From contig JACCSZ010000190.1 in NCBI GenBank assembly GCA_013812695.1, positions 1-64,000 on the forward strand: a stretch of DNA of 64,000 nucleotides, in the 5' to 3' direction. Origin of the DNA: Gemmatimonadales bacterium (GTDB taxonomy: Bacteria; Gemmatimonadota; Gemmatimonadetes; Gemmatimonadales; GWC2-71-9). The position numbers and the translations under genes are program-made. How positions within the stretch are numbered: the stretch's first letter is position 1; each line of letters opens with the position of its first letter. Below, piece after piece: positions 1 to 7,272 of the stretch. The notes under the pieces are model-generated. The model was not told the origin of the DNA. It saw only the letters and a program-made list of their open reading frames with translations, and searched no databases.

Positions 1-173
1 CGCTCCGGTCGGTCGGCAAGGTGGACGTCGCGGCGTTCGCCAAACCCTTCGGCGGCGGCGGGCATACCAAGGCCGCCGGCCTGGCGCTCACCGGCTCGCT
101 CGCCGAGGTCCAGTCGAGGGTGCTCACGGCCGCGCGCGCCTATCTCGGGGCCAACGGCCGCACGCGCCGCTGA
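1..173 (+). CDS. DHH-family phosphoesterase, C-terminal end (NrnA-like), partial
   Basis: The gene enters from the left edge and its frame begins at base 3. The 56 visible residues contain FGGGGHTKAAG, the glycine-rich GGGH motif of the DHHA1 domain that closes NrnA/RecJ-type phosphoesterases. NrnA-like members degrade nano-RNA and dephosphorylate pAp in the cytoplasm. The catalytic DHH domain lies outside the window, so the exact subfamily is inferred. It is followed within 10 bases by the promoter of the iron-sulfur genes, so it ends its own transcription unit. Confidence 0.75.
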   Translation, partial: LRSVGKVDVAAFAKPFGGGGHTKAAGLALTGSLAEVQSRVLTAARAYLGANGRTRR

Positions 174-180
174 AGTACGG

Positions 181-208
181 TTGACCCCTCCCCGCCGCAC
201 TCTATATT
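181..208 (+). promoter_or_regulatory. sigma-70-like promoter for the NifU-like/Mrp genes
   Basis: TTGACC (181-186) and TATATT (203-208) are separated by 16 bases, close to the consensus -35 and -10 boxes. Initiation would fall near 215, leaving a short leader before ATG 244. The promoter sits just after the stop of the upstream gene and favours ATG 244 over the upstream TTG as start. Confidence 0.6.
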
Positions 209-243
209 TGCGAGTAGCTCAGTCGGAATTGCCGCTGGAGCCC

Positions 244-474
244 ATGGACACCATCGAACGCATCGAGAAGACGCTCGACACCCTGCGCCCTTACATCGCC
301 TCGCACCGCGGCCAGGTCGAGGTCGTCGATTTCGACGAAGTCGACGGGGTGCTGCTCGTGCGCCTCGGCGGCACCTGCCAGGGCTGCACGGCTTCGAGCG
401 TGACCCTCAAGCAAGGCATCGAGACCCGGCTCCGCGAGGCGGTGCCGGAGGTCAAGCACGTGGAGGCAGTGTAG
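244..474 (+). CDS. NifU-like C-terminal domain protein (Fe-S scaffold/carrier)
   Basis: The 76-residue protein consists of a single NifU C-terminal (Nfu) domain. It has the cluster-binding pair C45 and C48 in GTCQGC, followed by the conserved SSVTLKQGIE helix. Stand-alone Nfu proteins assemble or carry a [4Fe-4S] cluster across two subunits and hand it to apo-proteins in the cytoplasm. ATG 244 is chosen because an open extension to TTG 181 would run through the promoter and lacks family similarity. The stop codon abuts the GTG of the next gene (Mrp), which implies translational coupling and a shared job in iron-sulfur maturation. Confidence 0.85.
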   Translation: MDTIERIEKTLDTLRPYIASHRGQVEVVDFDEVDGVLLVRLGGTCQGCTASSVTLKQGIETRLREAVPEVKHVEAV

Positions 475-1587
475 GTGACTGAGTCGCTCGAAGCCCAGGT
501 CCTCGCGGCGCTCGCGGCGATCCAGAATCCCCGGCTGGACAACGACCTGCTCTCGGCCGGCATGATCCGCGAGCTCGCGGTGACCGACTCGGGCGAGGTG
601 AGCTTCACGTTCCTCCTCACGCCCGAGGATCCCGCCACGCTCGTGCGGCAGGCGCGCTCGGCGGTGCAGGGGGTAGCCGGCGTGCGGCGGGAGGCGATCA
701 AGATCACCGTCACCAATCCGTCGGGCCCCCAGCGCGCCACCCACGGTCCGCCGCCGACCGGTGCGCCTCCGGCTCCCGTGGCGGCGCCGACTCCGGCCGA
801 ACAGCCGCATCTGGGGAGGATCATCGCGATCTCGTCCGGCAAGGGCGGGGTCGGGAAGTCCACGGTGGCCGCCAACGTGGCGGTCGCGCTCGCGCAGGAT
901 GGATCGCGGGTCGGGCTCATGGACGCCGACGTCTACGGTCCCAATATCCCGCGCATGTTCGGCGTGTTCGAGAAGCCGCGGGTCCTGGACGGCAAGATCC
1001 AGCCGCTCGAGGCCCACGGCGTCAAGCTCATGTCGCTCGGCTTCCTGGTCGAGCGCGACGCCGCCGCCATCTGGCGCGGGCCGATCATCATGAAGATCGT
1101 CACCCAGTTCCTGCGCGACGTGAGCTGGGGCGAGCTCGACTACTTGATCGTCGATCTCCCGCCCGGCACCGGCGACGCGCAGTTGTCGCTGGTGCAGGCC
1201 ACCCAGGTCGCCGGCGCGATTATCGTGACGACGCCGCAGGAAATGGCCGTGGGCGATGCGCTCCGCGGCGCCAAGATGTTCGAGCGGGTAGGGGTGCCGG
1301 TCATCGGCGTCGTGGAGAACATGAGCGGGTTCACCGATCCCGAGACCGGACGCCGCTTCGAGCTGTTCTCCTCCGGCGGCGGCCGCCGGCTGGCGGAGGA
1401 GATCGGCGCGCCCTTGCTCGGGAGCGTCCCGCTCCAGCCGCGGCTCGCGGAGCTGGCCGATGCCGGCGAGCCGATCCTGATCGCGAGCCCCGACAGCCCC
1501 GCCGCCAAGAGCCTCCGCATGGTGGCGGATCAGGTGCGGCAGAAGACCGCCGGGCGCAGCGTGGCGCTGCCGATTCTTCGGAATTGA
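475..1587 (+). CDS. mrp: Mrp/ApbC-family iron-sulfur carrier ATPase
   Basis: The protein has 370 residues. An N-terminal MIP18/DUF59 domain (about 1-80) is joined by a proline/alanine-rich linker to a ParA/MinD-type P-loop ATPase with deviant Walker A GKGGVGKS at about 122-129, then DADVYGPN and DLPPGTGD. Family members bind and transfer Fe-S clusters. The CxxC pair that usually follows ENMS near the C-terminus is absent here (ENMSGFTDPETG), as I recall for some actinobacterial Mrp proteins. A cluster could instead be supplied by the adjacent NifU-like protein, with which it is coupled. The GTG start directly follows the neighbour's stop. Confidence 0.88.
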   Translation: MTESLEAQVLAALAAIQNPRLDNDLLSAGMIRELAVTDSGEVSFTFLLTPEDPATLVRQARSAVQGVAGVRREAIKITVTNPSGPQRATHGPPPTGAPPAPVAAPTPAEQPHLGRIIAISSGKGGVGKSTVAANVAVALAQDGSRVGLMDADVYGPNIPRMFGVFEKPRVLDGKIQPLEAHGVKLMSLGFLVERDAAAIWRGPIIMKIVTQFLRDVSWGELDYLIVDLPPGTGDAQLSLVQATQVAGAIIVTTPQEMAVGDALRGAKMFERVGVPVIGVVENMSGFTDPETGRRFELFSSGGGRRLAEEIGAPLLGSVPLQPRLAELADAGEPILIASPDSPAAKSLRMVADQVRQKTAGRSVALPILRN

Positions 1588-2355
1588 TTGGTCAGCTTGC
1601 CGCTCATCACGCTGCTGACCGACTTCGGCACCTCGGACTCGTACGTGGCGGAGATGAAGGGCGTGCTGCTCGGCGCCTGTCCCGGTGCCGTGCTGGTGGA
1701 TATCACGCACGCGGTGCCGCCGGCCGACGTGCGCGCCGGCGCGTATCTGCTCGGACGGGCGTGGCATTGGTTCCCGCCGGGCAGCGTACATCTGGCGGTG
1801 GTCGATCCGGGGGTCGGCACGGCGCGCGCGGCCTTGGCATTCCGCGCGCACGGGGCCTGGTTCGTGGGCCCCGACAACGGCCTGTTCACTCCGGTGCTCC
1901 GGGACGCGGAAGTCGAGATCGTCGTGCTTCCCACGCCGCCGCACGCCGCGCCGACGTTCCACGGCCGTGACCTGTTCGCGCCCGCGGCGGCTGCGTTGGC
2001 CGGCGGCACGCCGCTCCAGATGCTAGGCGAGCCGCTGACCGGTATGCCGACACGGCTGACCTATACCGAGCCGCACTACGAAGGCAAGTCGGTGGTAGGC
2101 GAGATCGTCTATGTCGACCGGTTCGGCACGCTCGTCACCAACTTGACGACGGAGGTGGTACCGCCGTACGCGGTGCTCGAGGTCGAGGACCTGGATATCG
2201 GCCCGCTCCGCCGCACGTTCGGGGACGCGCCGCCCGGCGGCCTGCTGGCGTACGTCGGTTCCGGCGGCGCGGTGGAGATCGCCGTGCGGGATGGCTCGGC
2301 GGCGCGGCGATTGGGGCTGGGAGTTGGCGGGAGGATTCGGGCGCGGCTGGGGTAG
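1588..2355 (+). CDS. SAM hydroxide adenosyltransferase (DUF62 family)
   Basis: The 255-residue protein matches the family that hydrolyses S-adenosylmethionine to adenosine and methionine, related to fluorinase and chlorinase. Visible signatures are TDFGTSDSYV at the N-terminus, VDPGVGT, VGPDNG, FHGRDLFAP and the C-terminal DRFGTLVTN. The start is a TTG placed directly after the stop of mrp, so it is the third gene of the operon; a second TTG three codons later is possible. The physiological reason for destroying SAM beside iron-sulfur carriers is not known. Confidence 0.85.
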   Translation: MVSLPLITLLTDFGTSDSYVAEMKGVLLGACPGAVLVDITHAVPPADVRAGAYLLGRAWHWFPPGSVHLAVVDPGVGTARAALAFRAHGAWFVGPDNGLFTPVLRDAEVEIVVLPTPPHAAPTFHGRDLFAPAAAALAGGTPLQMLGEPLTGMPTRLTYTEPHYEGKSVVGEIVYVDRFGTLVTNLTTEVVPPYAVLEVEDLDIGPLRRTFGDAPPGGLLAYVGSGGAVEIAVRDGSAARRLGLGVGGRIRARLG

Positions 2356-2387
2356 CGTAGACCCAACCTCCTTTCGTCGCCCTGTCA

Positions 2388-2420
2388 CCCGTCATCCTTC
2401 GCTGCGCTCAGGATGACGGG
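2388..2420. repeat. palindromic repeat, copy 1 (convergent gene ends)
   Basis: CCCGTCATCC and GGATGACGGG form perfect 10-base arms around TTCGCTGCGCTCA. The copy lies between two converging genes, where it could act as a two-way terminator. It belongs to a family seen at five other sites in the left 45 kb. Confidence 0.8.
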
Positions 2421-2428
2421 ATATGGGG

Positions 2429-3049
2429 TTACCCCGACGGCGCCACCGCTTCCCCTCCGCTCGATCGTCGCCCGAACCGCTTCACCGCCTGCCGAAAGAA
2501 CCGGAACAGCCGCCAGATCAGCAGCAGCGCCAGAATCACCAGCACCGCCACCACGCCAGCGGTGAGCACCGGATACGTGGCCGCGAGCCAGGCGAGGAAC
2601 ACCGCGATCGAGTCCTCCGCCAGGCTCAATGCCCAGTTGCTCACCGGCTCCGGGCTCACGTTGGCGGCCGCGCGCGTGGTGGCCTTGGCGCTGTGCGACG
2701 TGAGCGCCACGCTGCCGGCGAGCAGCGCCGCGCCGATCTTCCACTGTTCGGGGACGCCGCCCGCGAAGGCGGTGTAGGACAGCAAGGCGGCCGCGGGCGG
2801 GCGGATGAAGGTGTGGACCGCGTCCCAGACGCTGTCTACGTACGGGATCTTGTCGGCGATAAACTCGACCACGAATAGCGCGAGCGCGATCCCGAGCACC
2901 ACCGGATGGGCCAGCCCCTGCAGCGGCTCGGGGAGGTGCACGATGCCGAGCCGCTCGAACAGCCCCGCCGCCGCGACGGTGGCGTAGAGATTGAGCCCCG
3001 AAGCGAACGACGTGCCGAGCGCGAAGCCGAGAGTCTCGAGGGGAGACAT
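2429..3049 (-). CDS. DUF4126 family membrane protein
   Basis: This 206-residue integral membrane protein begins MSPLETLGFALGTSFASGLN, typical of DUF4126. Hydrophobic segments occur near residues 5-32, 48-68, 85-100 and 160-190. The tail after residue 190 is basic (RLFRFFRQAVKRFGRR) and probably cytoplasmic. The family has no established function. It converges on the SAM hydroxide adenosyltransferase gene and follows the sigma-factor operon on the same strand, but an 8-base gap from the LiaF-like gene stop makes co-transcription with that operon plausible. Confidence 0.75.
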   Translation of the reverse strand: MSPLETLGFALGTSFASGLNLYATVAAAGLFERLGIVHLPEPLQGLAHPVVLGIALALFVVEFIADKIPYVDSVWDAVHTFIRPPAAALLSYTAFAGGVPEQWKIGAALLAGSVALTSHSAKATTRAAANVSPEPVSNWALSLAEDSIAVFLAWLAATYPVLTAGVVAVLVILALLLIWRLFRFFRQAVKRFGRRSSGGEAVAPSG

Positions 3050-3057
3050 GCTGGAAG

Positions 3058-3912
3058 CTACCTCTCACCTGACAGCCATTCCACCGTCACCCCCCCAACC
3101 GCGGTGGTCACGTGGATGTCCAAGTGCCGCGCCGCCTGGTCGTAGCCTGGTGATAGGTAGCTCCCGCCGCGGCGGACGAGCCCAACCGGCTCGAACGTGG
3201 CGAGGAACTTGTCCAGTGTGATCCGCACGCCCACCTGGCGCGGCAGTCGAAGCGCCACCTCGCCCAGGGCCATCTTGACCTCGACGGACGAGCTCGACGT
3301 CCACGTACCGCCGAAGTCGAGCGTCACCCGGCCCACTCCGCCTTCGAACGCGATCCGGTCGCAGCGGCTGTTGCCGAGCCCGAGCACCGAGAGCTCGGCG
3401 GCCCCCGCGCTCAGCGTGGCGGAGCGGCAGCGGGTGGCGTTGGGCCGGGAGAAGCGTACGGTCGCGCGGCTCGCGCCCGCCTCGAGCGCGAGATCGGTCA
3501 GCCGGAGCCCGCCCAGCTCGAGGTCGCCATCGACCGCGCCGAGCGTTACGTCCAGCGATAGATCGCTCTTCGGCGAGAACGTCACCGCGGCCGTCTGGCG
3601 CAGCCGGCCCTTGGAGACGACGCGGAGACCGCGCTGCCCCGACGCATGGAGGCCGAGCGCCACTCCGCCCCGGGCGGCGTCGTAGTCGCTGACCGGGAGG
3701 TAGCGATCGCCATCGTAGAGGACGTCCATGCGATACAGCTCGGAGGGCCGGCCCGCCGCGAGCCTGAGCCCGCCCGCGGCATAGTCGAGGCGGGCGTCGA
3801 TCCGGGTCTCGCCGTGCCATTGCCGGTAGGTGCTGAAGGGCCGCATCGACTGCGCCGCGGCACTCGGCGCGGCGAGCACGAGTGTCATCGCCGCGAGGTG
3901 GAGCCGTCGCAT
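3058..3912 (-). CDS. secreted LiaF-like/toastrack-domain protein
   Basis: The 284-residue protein has a signal peptide (about 1-20, ending AAPSAAAQ) and then a beta-rich repeat pattern in which short Gly/Leu/Asp strands alternate. Its C-terminal third (VEVKMALGEVALRLP, then GYDQAARHLDIHVTTAVGG) resembles the cell-wall-stress LiaF/toastrack fold. The ATG overlaps the TGA of the preceding gene by one base, so it belongs to the sigma-factor operon. A role in sensing or structuring the envelope is inferred from context; no catalytic residues are visible. Confidence 0.55.
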   Translation of the reverse strand: MRRLHLAAMTLVLAAPSAAAQSMRPFSTYRQWHGETRIDARLDYAAGGLRLAAGRPSELYRMDVLYDGDRYLPVSDYDAARGGVALGLHASGQRGLRVVSKGRLRQTAAVTFSPKSDLSLDVTLGAVDGDLELGGLRLTDLALEAGASRATVRFSRPNATRCRSATLSAGAAELSVLGLGNSRCDRIAFEGGVGRVTLDFGGTWTSSSSVEVKMALGEVALRLPRQVGVRITLDKFLATFEPVGLVRRGGSYLSPGYDQAARHLDIHVTTAVGGVTVEWLSGER

Positions 3913-5204
3913 CAGAGCCCCCGGGTGGGGGTCCGGGAACCCGGGCGCTTCGCGGCGGTCACGCCGAACTGCGGGGTGGCCCAGAGGTACTCGTCGGTCA
4001 GCGCCTCCGGCGGAATGAGCCGCCCCGCGAAGTTCGGGCGAATGCCCGCGCGGCTCAGGAGCGCGGCGCCGAAGCCGGCGGTGCCGAGGAGCCAGGTGAC
4101 CAGGATCGCCGCGCCGCGAATGAGGTCGCCGGCGATCGGCACCCAGCCGAAGATCGACCACGCCATCCAGAATGCCGCCAGCGCGCCGAGTCCCACGATC
4201 AGGTACCGATAGCTGTTGGGCGAGCCGATCAGGGCGCCGAGCGCGAGCCGCCGCCGGGTGTAGGTCTCGCCCATGGCGTGCGCCACCGCGAGATACCCGC
4301 CGACGGCGGCGATGATGACCAGGAGCACGTACACCACCACCGCGAACGGCAACAGCACGATGCCGATCACGCTGAGGATCAGGCCGACGACGAGCATGCC
4401 GAAGGTCGGGAGCAGCAGAAGCTGACCGAGCAGCCCCGTGGCGAACGAACGGGCGAACGAATGCGAGATGGTGTCCGACACGACCTCCAGGTTCGGCCGC
4501 CCGAACATCACCAGGCCGAACCCGAGCGCACCGAGCGTGAGGAACACGCCCACGACGCCCGCCACGCGCCGGAACACCGTCGCGACGGCGCTCGGCGCCG
4601 CCGGCTCGGTCCGGACCAGCGCACGCAACACCGATGACGAGCGAAAAGTCCGGACCTCGCCGCCGATCTCGCCGCCTTCGTCGCGCACCTCGCCGCCGAA
4701 GGTGAGGATGTCGCCCGACACCACGCCGCCAGGGTGGAGGACGACGTCGCCTTCGACCGTGACCAGATTGCCGAGCAGCTTGCCGTAGACGTCGGCGGTA
4801 CCCTGGACGACGAGCAGATGACCCGTCACGCTCTCGTTCGACCCGATGCTGAAATCGCCGAGGCGCGCGGTGCCACCGGGAACGGTGACGCGCGCCCCTC
4901 CCTTGCGCGGGCGCAGCGCCGCGCGAAGCCGCGATTCCATGGTGATGGGCTTGCTCAGGTCGTCGAGGGAGACGGGCGGCTCGCTCGGGGGAGCCGGCGC
5001 GAGGGCCTGCGGAGTGGGATGCGGCTCTTGGGCGCCGTCACCTGCGTCGGGACTGCCGCGGACCTCGGACACCAGCGTCCAGAAGCCGTGCACCAGGTCT
5101 ACGGCGCGGGAGCCGGTGGGATCGATTCGAGTGCCGGCGTGCGCCGCGCTCGGCACACTGAGCGCTCCGAGCGTCAGCGCCGCGAGGATCCTACGCGTGG
5201 GCAT
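3912..5204 (-). CDS. bactofilin-like polymer-forming membrane protein
   Basis: The protein has 430 residues: signal peptide (1-23), a proline-rich linker, a short beta-helical bactofilin-type segment at about 110-190 (GSNESVTGHLLVVQGTADV, then GDVVLHPGGVVSGDIL), and a hydrophobic C-terminal half with about five transmembrane helices between 210 and 380. Bactofilin-like domains polymerise into scaffolds; fusion to export and membrane segments suggests a periplasmic or membrane scaffold. It overlaps the anti-sigma gene by 14 bases and the next gene by one base. Confidence 0.65.
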   Translation of the reverse strand: MPTRRILAALTLGALSVPSAAHAGTRIDPTGSRAVDLVHGFWTLVSEVRGSPDAGDGAQEPHPTPQALAPAPPSEPPVSLDDLSKPITMESRLRAALRPRKGGARVTVPGGTARLGDFSIGSNESVTGHLLVVQGTADVYGKLLGNLVTVEGDVVLHPGGVVSGDILTFGGEVRDEGGEIGGEVRTFRSSSVLRALVRTEPAAPSAVATVFRRVAGVVGVFLTLGALGFGLVMFGRPNLEVVSDTISHSFARSFATGLLGQLLLLPTFGMLVVGLILSVIGIVLLPFAVVVYVLLVIIAAVGGYLAVAHAMGETYTRRRLALGALIGSPNSYRYLIVGLGALAAFWMAWSIFGWVPIAGDLIRGAAILVTWLLGTAGFGAALLSRAGIRPNFAGRLIPPEALTDEYLWATPQFGVTAAKRPGSRTPTRGL

Positions 5205-5799
5205 GGGCCACCTGCTGGGCCGGCAGTGCCAGGAGGCGACGGAGCGCGAGCACGCCGGCCACGTAGGCCAGCATCGCGAGCGCGGAGGCGAAACCGAGGC
5301 GGCCGGGATCGGCCGCCAGGGTCTTGAGCGTGGCGAACCAGGGCTGCTCGATGAAGGTCGATGCCACTCCCCGGACGCCGATCCAAGCGGCCTGGTTTGC
5401 CTGCGCCGCGAGCCAGCTGCCGACCGCCGCCAGCGTCTCCTGGTTGCCCAGGGTCCACACGACGCTGCCGGCCATGGAGCCGACCAGCAGGGCGAGCAGG
5501 CCGGCCGCGATGGCGGTGCTCCGGCGGGTGGCGAAGATACGGCGCCGAATCGACGCGAGCGGACGGGTGGCGAGCGGCTCCGGGATGGCGACGCGCGCCA
5601 TCACCCGATCCGCGAACCCCGGGGCCGGGCTCATGAGTGGCAGCGCCCCGAGCAGCGCCACGATTTCCCGCTCGGTGTCCGCGCGCTCCTGGCAGGCGGG
5701 GCACTGCATGAGATGCTCACGCGGCGCCGGGGCGAGGCCACCGGCGAGGTGGGCGTCGATGTCATCGGGCGTGAGGTGGGACCCAGGAACCGGCATCAT
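5191..5799 (-). CDS. anti-sigma factor with zinc-finger domain
   Basis: The 202-residue protein has an N-terminal zf-HC2-type motif (HLMQCPACQER, an H-x3-C-x2-C pattern near residues 29-36). A transmembrane helix follows at about 93-115 and a second hydrophobic segment near 170-190. This is the usual layout of membrane anti-sigma factors that hold an ECF sigma factor until the envelope is stressed. It lies 37 bases downstream of the sigma gene and overlaps the bactofilin-like gene, which makes that gene a likely target or partner. Confidence 0.8.
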   Translation of the reverse strand: MMPVPGSHLTPDDIDAHLAGGLAPAPREHLMQCPACQERADTEREIVALLGALPLMSPAPGFADRVMARVAIPEPLATRPLASIRRRIFATRRSTAIAAGLLALLVGSMAGSVVWTLGNQETLAAVGSWLAAQANQAAWIGVRGVASTFIEQPWFATLKTLAADPGRLGFASALAMLAYVAGVLALRRLLALPAQQVAHAHA

Positions 5800-5836
5800 A
5801 AGTGGACCCTCCTACGGTGAGGACAGGAACGAGGTT

Positions 5837-6442
5837 TCACTCTTCCCTCAGGTGCGCCAGTGCGTGCCGAAGCTCATTCCGGGCGCGATGGATGTAGGTT
5901 TTGACGGTGCCGAGCGGCAGGTCGAGCAGCTCGGCGATCTCCTCGTACGGCCGACCCTCGACGTGGCGCAGCAGGATGCACGAGCGGTATTCGGGACGGA
6001 GCCGGCCGATGGCGGATTCGATCGCGCCGCCGAGCTCCTTGGCCTCGACCGTGTCGAGCGGCGACTCCTGCCGCGCGCCGATCTGCAGCGCGGTGGCTTG
6101 CATCGCTTCCGGCGTTTCGGCGTGGGGAGAGCCGTCGAGCGACAGGGTATCGAGCTCGCGCCGGCGGAGGTGATCGATCGCCGCGTTGTTGGCGATCTTG
6201 AAGATCCACGACGAGAACTTGAATTCGGGCCGGTACGATTCGATCGCCTTGAGCGCCTTGATGAACGTGTCCTGCGACAGGTCTTCCGCCAGCTCGCGGT
6301 CGCGCACCATCCGGAACAGCAGGGCGAAAATCGGGCGCTCGTAGCGGCGAATCAGCTCGCGATAGGCCACCTCACGTCCCGCCCGGGCCATGAGGACGAC
6401 CTCCTGGTCGCTGAGCCCGACCCACTCGGGCGTCTCAGCCAC
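5837..6442 (-). CDS. ECF RNA polymerase sigma factor
   Basis: The 201-residue sigma factor shows region 2 (ELIRRYERPIFALLFRMVRD, then DTFIKALKAIESYRP and SSWIFKIANNAAIDHLRRR). Region 4 follows (LRPEYRSCILLRHVEGRPYEEIAELLDLPLG, then VKTYIHRAR). It would direct RNA polymerase to a small regulon, probably including this operon. The start is GTG. It is divergent from ubiE with a 50-base gap and heads the operon sigma, anti-sigma, bactofilin-like, LiaF-like. Confidence 0.92.
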   Translation of the reverse strand: MAETPEWVGLSDQEVVLMARAGREVAYRELIRRYERPIFALLFRMVRDRELAEDLSQDTFIKALKAIESYRPEFKFSSWIFKIANNAAIDHLRRRELDTLSLDGSPHAETPEAMQATALQIGARQESPLDTVEAKELGGAIESAIGRLRPEYRSCILLRHVEGRPYEEIAELLDLPLGTVKTYIHRARNELRHALAHLREE

Positions 6443-6454
6443 CTGGGCGCCGCC

Positions 6455-6483
6455 TTGCGAACGGTCTCCTCGCCGGACTACAT
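6455..6483 (+). promoter_or_regulatory. putative promoter for ubiE, near-leaderless
   Basis: TTGCGA (6455-6460) and CTACAT (6478-6483) are spaced by 17 bases. Initiation about 7 bases later would leave almost no leader before ATG 6493. The -10 box is weak, so the call is tentative. Confidence 0.4.
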
Positions 6484-6492
6484 TGAGCGCCT

Positions 6493-7221
6493 ATGTTAGC
6501 CTCGGATCGTGAGTTACCCGTCTCTGGCGGTCCCGACAAGCGGGTCTATGTCCGCGAAATTTTCACCGCCATCGCCCCGACGTACGACCGCCTCAACCGC
6601 CTTATCAGCTTCCGATTCGATCAGCGCTGGCGGCGGCACGCGGTGCGGCGGCTGGGGTGGGAACGAAAACCGGACGGAATCTACCTCGACCTCTGCGCGG
6701 GAACGCTCGACTTCGCGGCCACGCTGGCGCGGCAGGCCGGGTTCCGCGGCCGGGTCATCGGTGCCGATTTCGTGACGCCGATGCTCAGGCTCGGCCGCGA
6801 CAAGGCCGCCCGCGTGGATCCGGTGGCGGCCGACGCGCTCGAGCTGCCGTTCCCGGAGGCGTCGTTCGACGGCGCGATGGTCGGGTGGGGGGTGCGGAAC
6901 CTCGTGGACCTCGACGCGGGGCTCGCCGAGGCGGCGCGCGTGCTCCGGCCAGGCGGCCGCCTGGTGATCCTCGAGATGACCTTGCCGCCCCAGCCGCAGC
7001 TCCGCCGGGTCTACGAGTTCTACTTCCGGCGCGTGCTGCCATGGGTCGGTCGGCGGATCTCCAAACATACGACGGCGTATACATGGCTACCAGCGTCCAC
7101 GCTGGCCTTTCCGGGCCCGCCCGAGCTGGCGCGCCGGTTTGCAGCGCAGGGATTTACCGAGGTGTCGTACCGCTTGTTCATGGGCGGGGTATGCGCGATG
7201 CACGTGGGGACGCGGAAGTAG
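6493..7221 (+). CDS. ubiE: demethylmenaquinone methyltransferase (UbiE/MenG)
   Basis: The 242-residue class I methyltransferase has the UbiE signature YDRLNRLISF followed by W in the N-terminus. Its SAM-binding motif is DLCAGTLDFA, where the more common form has GTGD. VGWGVRNLVDLDAGLAEAARVLRPGG and a basic GTRK end follow. It methylates demethylmenaquinone in the last step of menaquinone synthesis at the membrane. The downstream ubiD, ubiA and ubiX genes on the same strand support a menaquinone role. Confidence 0.92.
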   Translation: MLASDRELPVSGGPDKRVYVREIFTAIAPTYDRLNRLISFRFDQRWRRHAVRRLGWERKPDGIYLDLCAGTLDFAATLARQAGFRGRVIGADFVTPMLRLGRDKAARVDPVAADALELPFPEASFDGAMVGWGVRNLVDLDAGLAEAARVLRPGGRLVILEMTLPPQPQLRRVYEFYFRRVLPWVGRRISKHTTAYTWLPASTLAFPGPPELARRFAAQGFTEVSYRLFMGGVCAMHVGTRK

Positions 7222-7272
7222 CACGGGGGGGGCGGCCCTCCACGCAGGACATTCACTCGACTTCGGACCTTC

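Noticed and set aside
210..226. GAGTAGCTCAGTCGG resembles the D-arm of a tRNA
   Set aside because: No acceptor, anticodon or T-arm follows; it is the leader of the NifU-like gene.
202..1962. A 586-codon open frame on the minus strand opposite nifU-like, mrp and the SAM hydrolase genes
   Set aside because: Very arginine/histidine-rich translation without domains, fully antisense to three recognised genes; a by-product of high GC.
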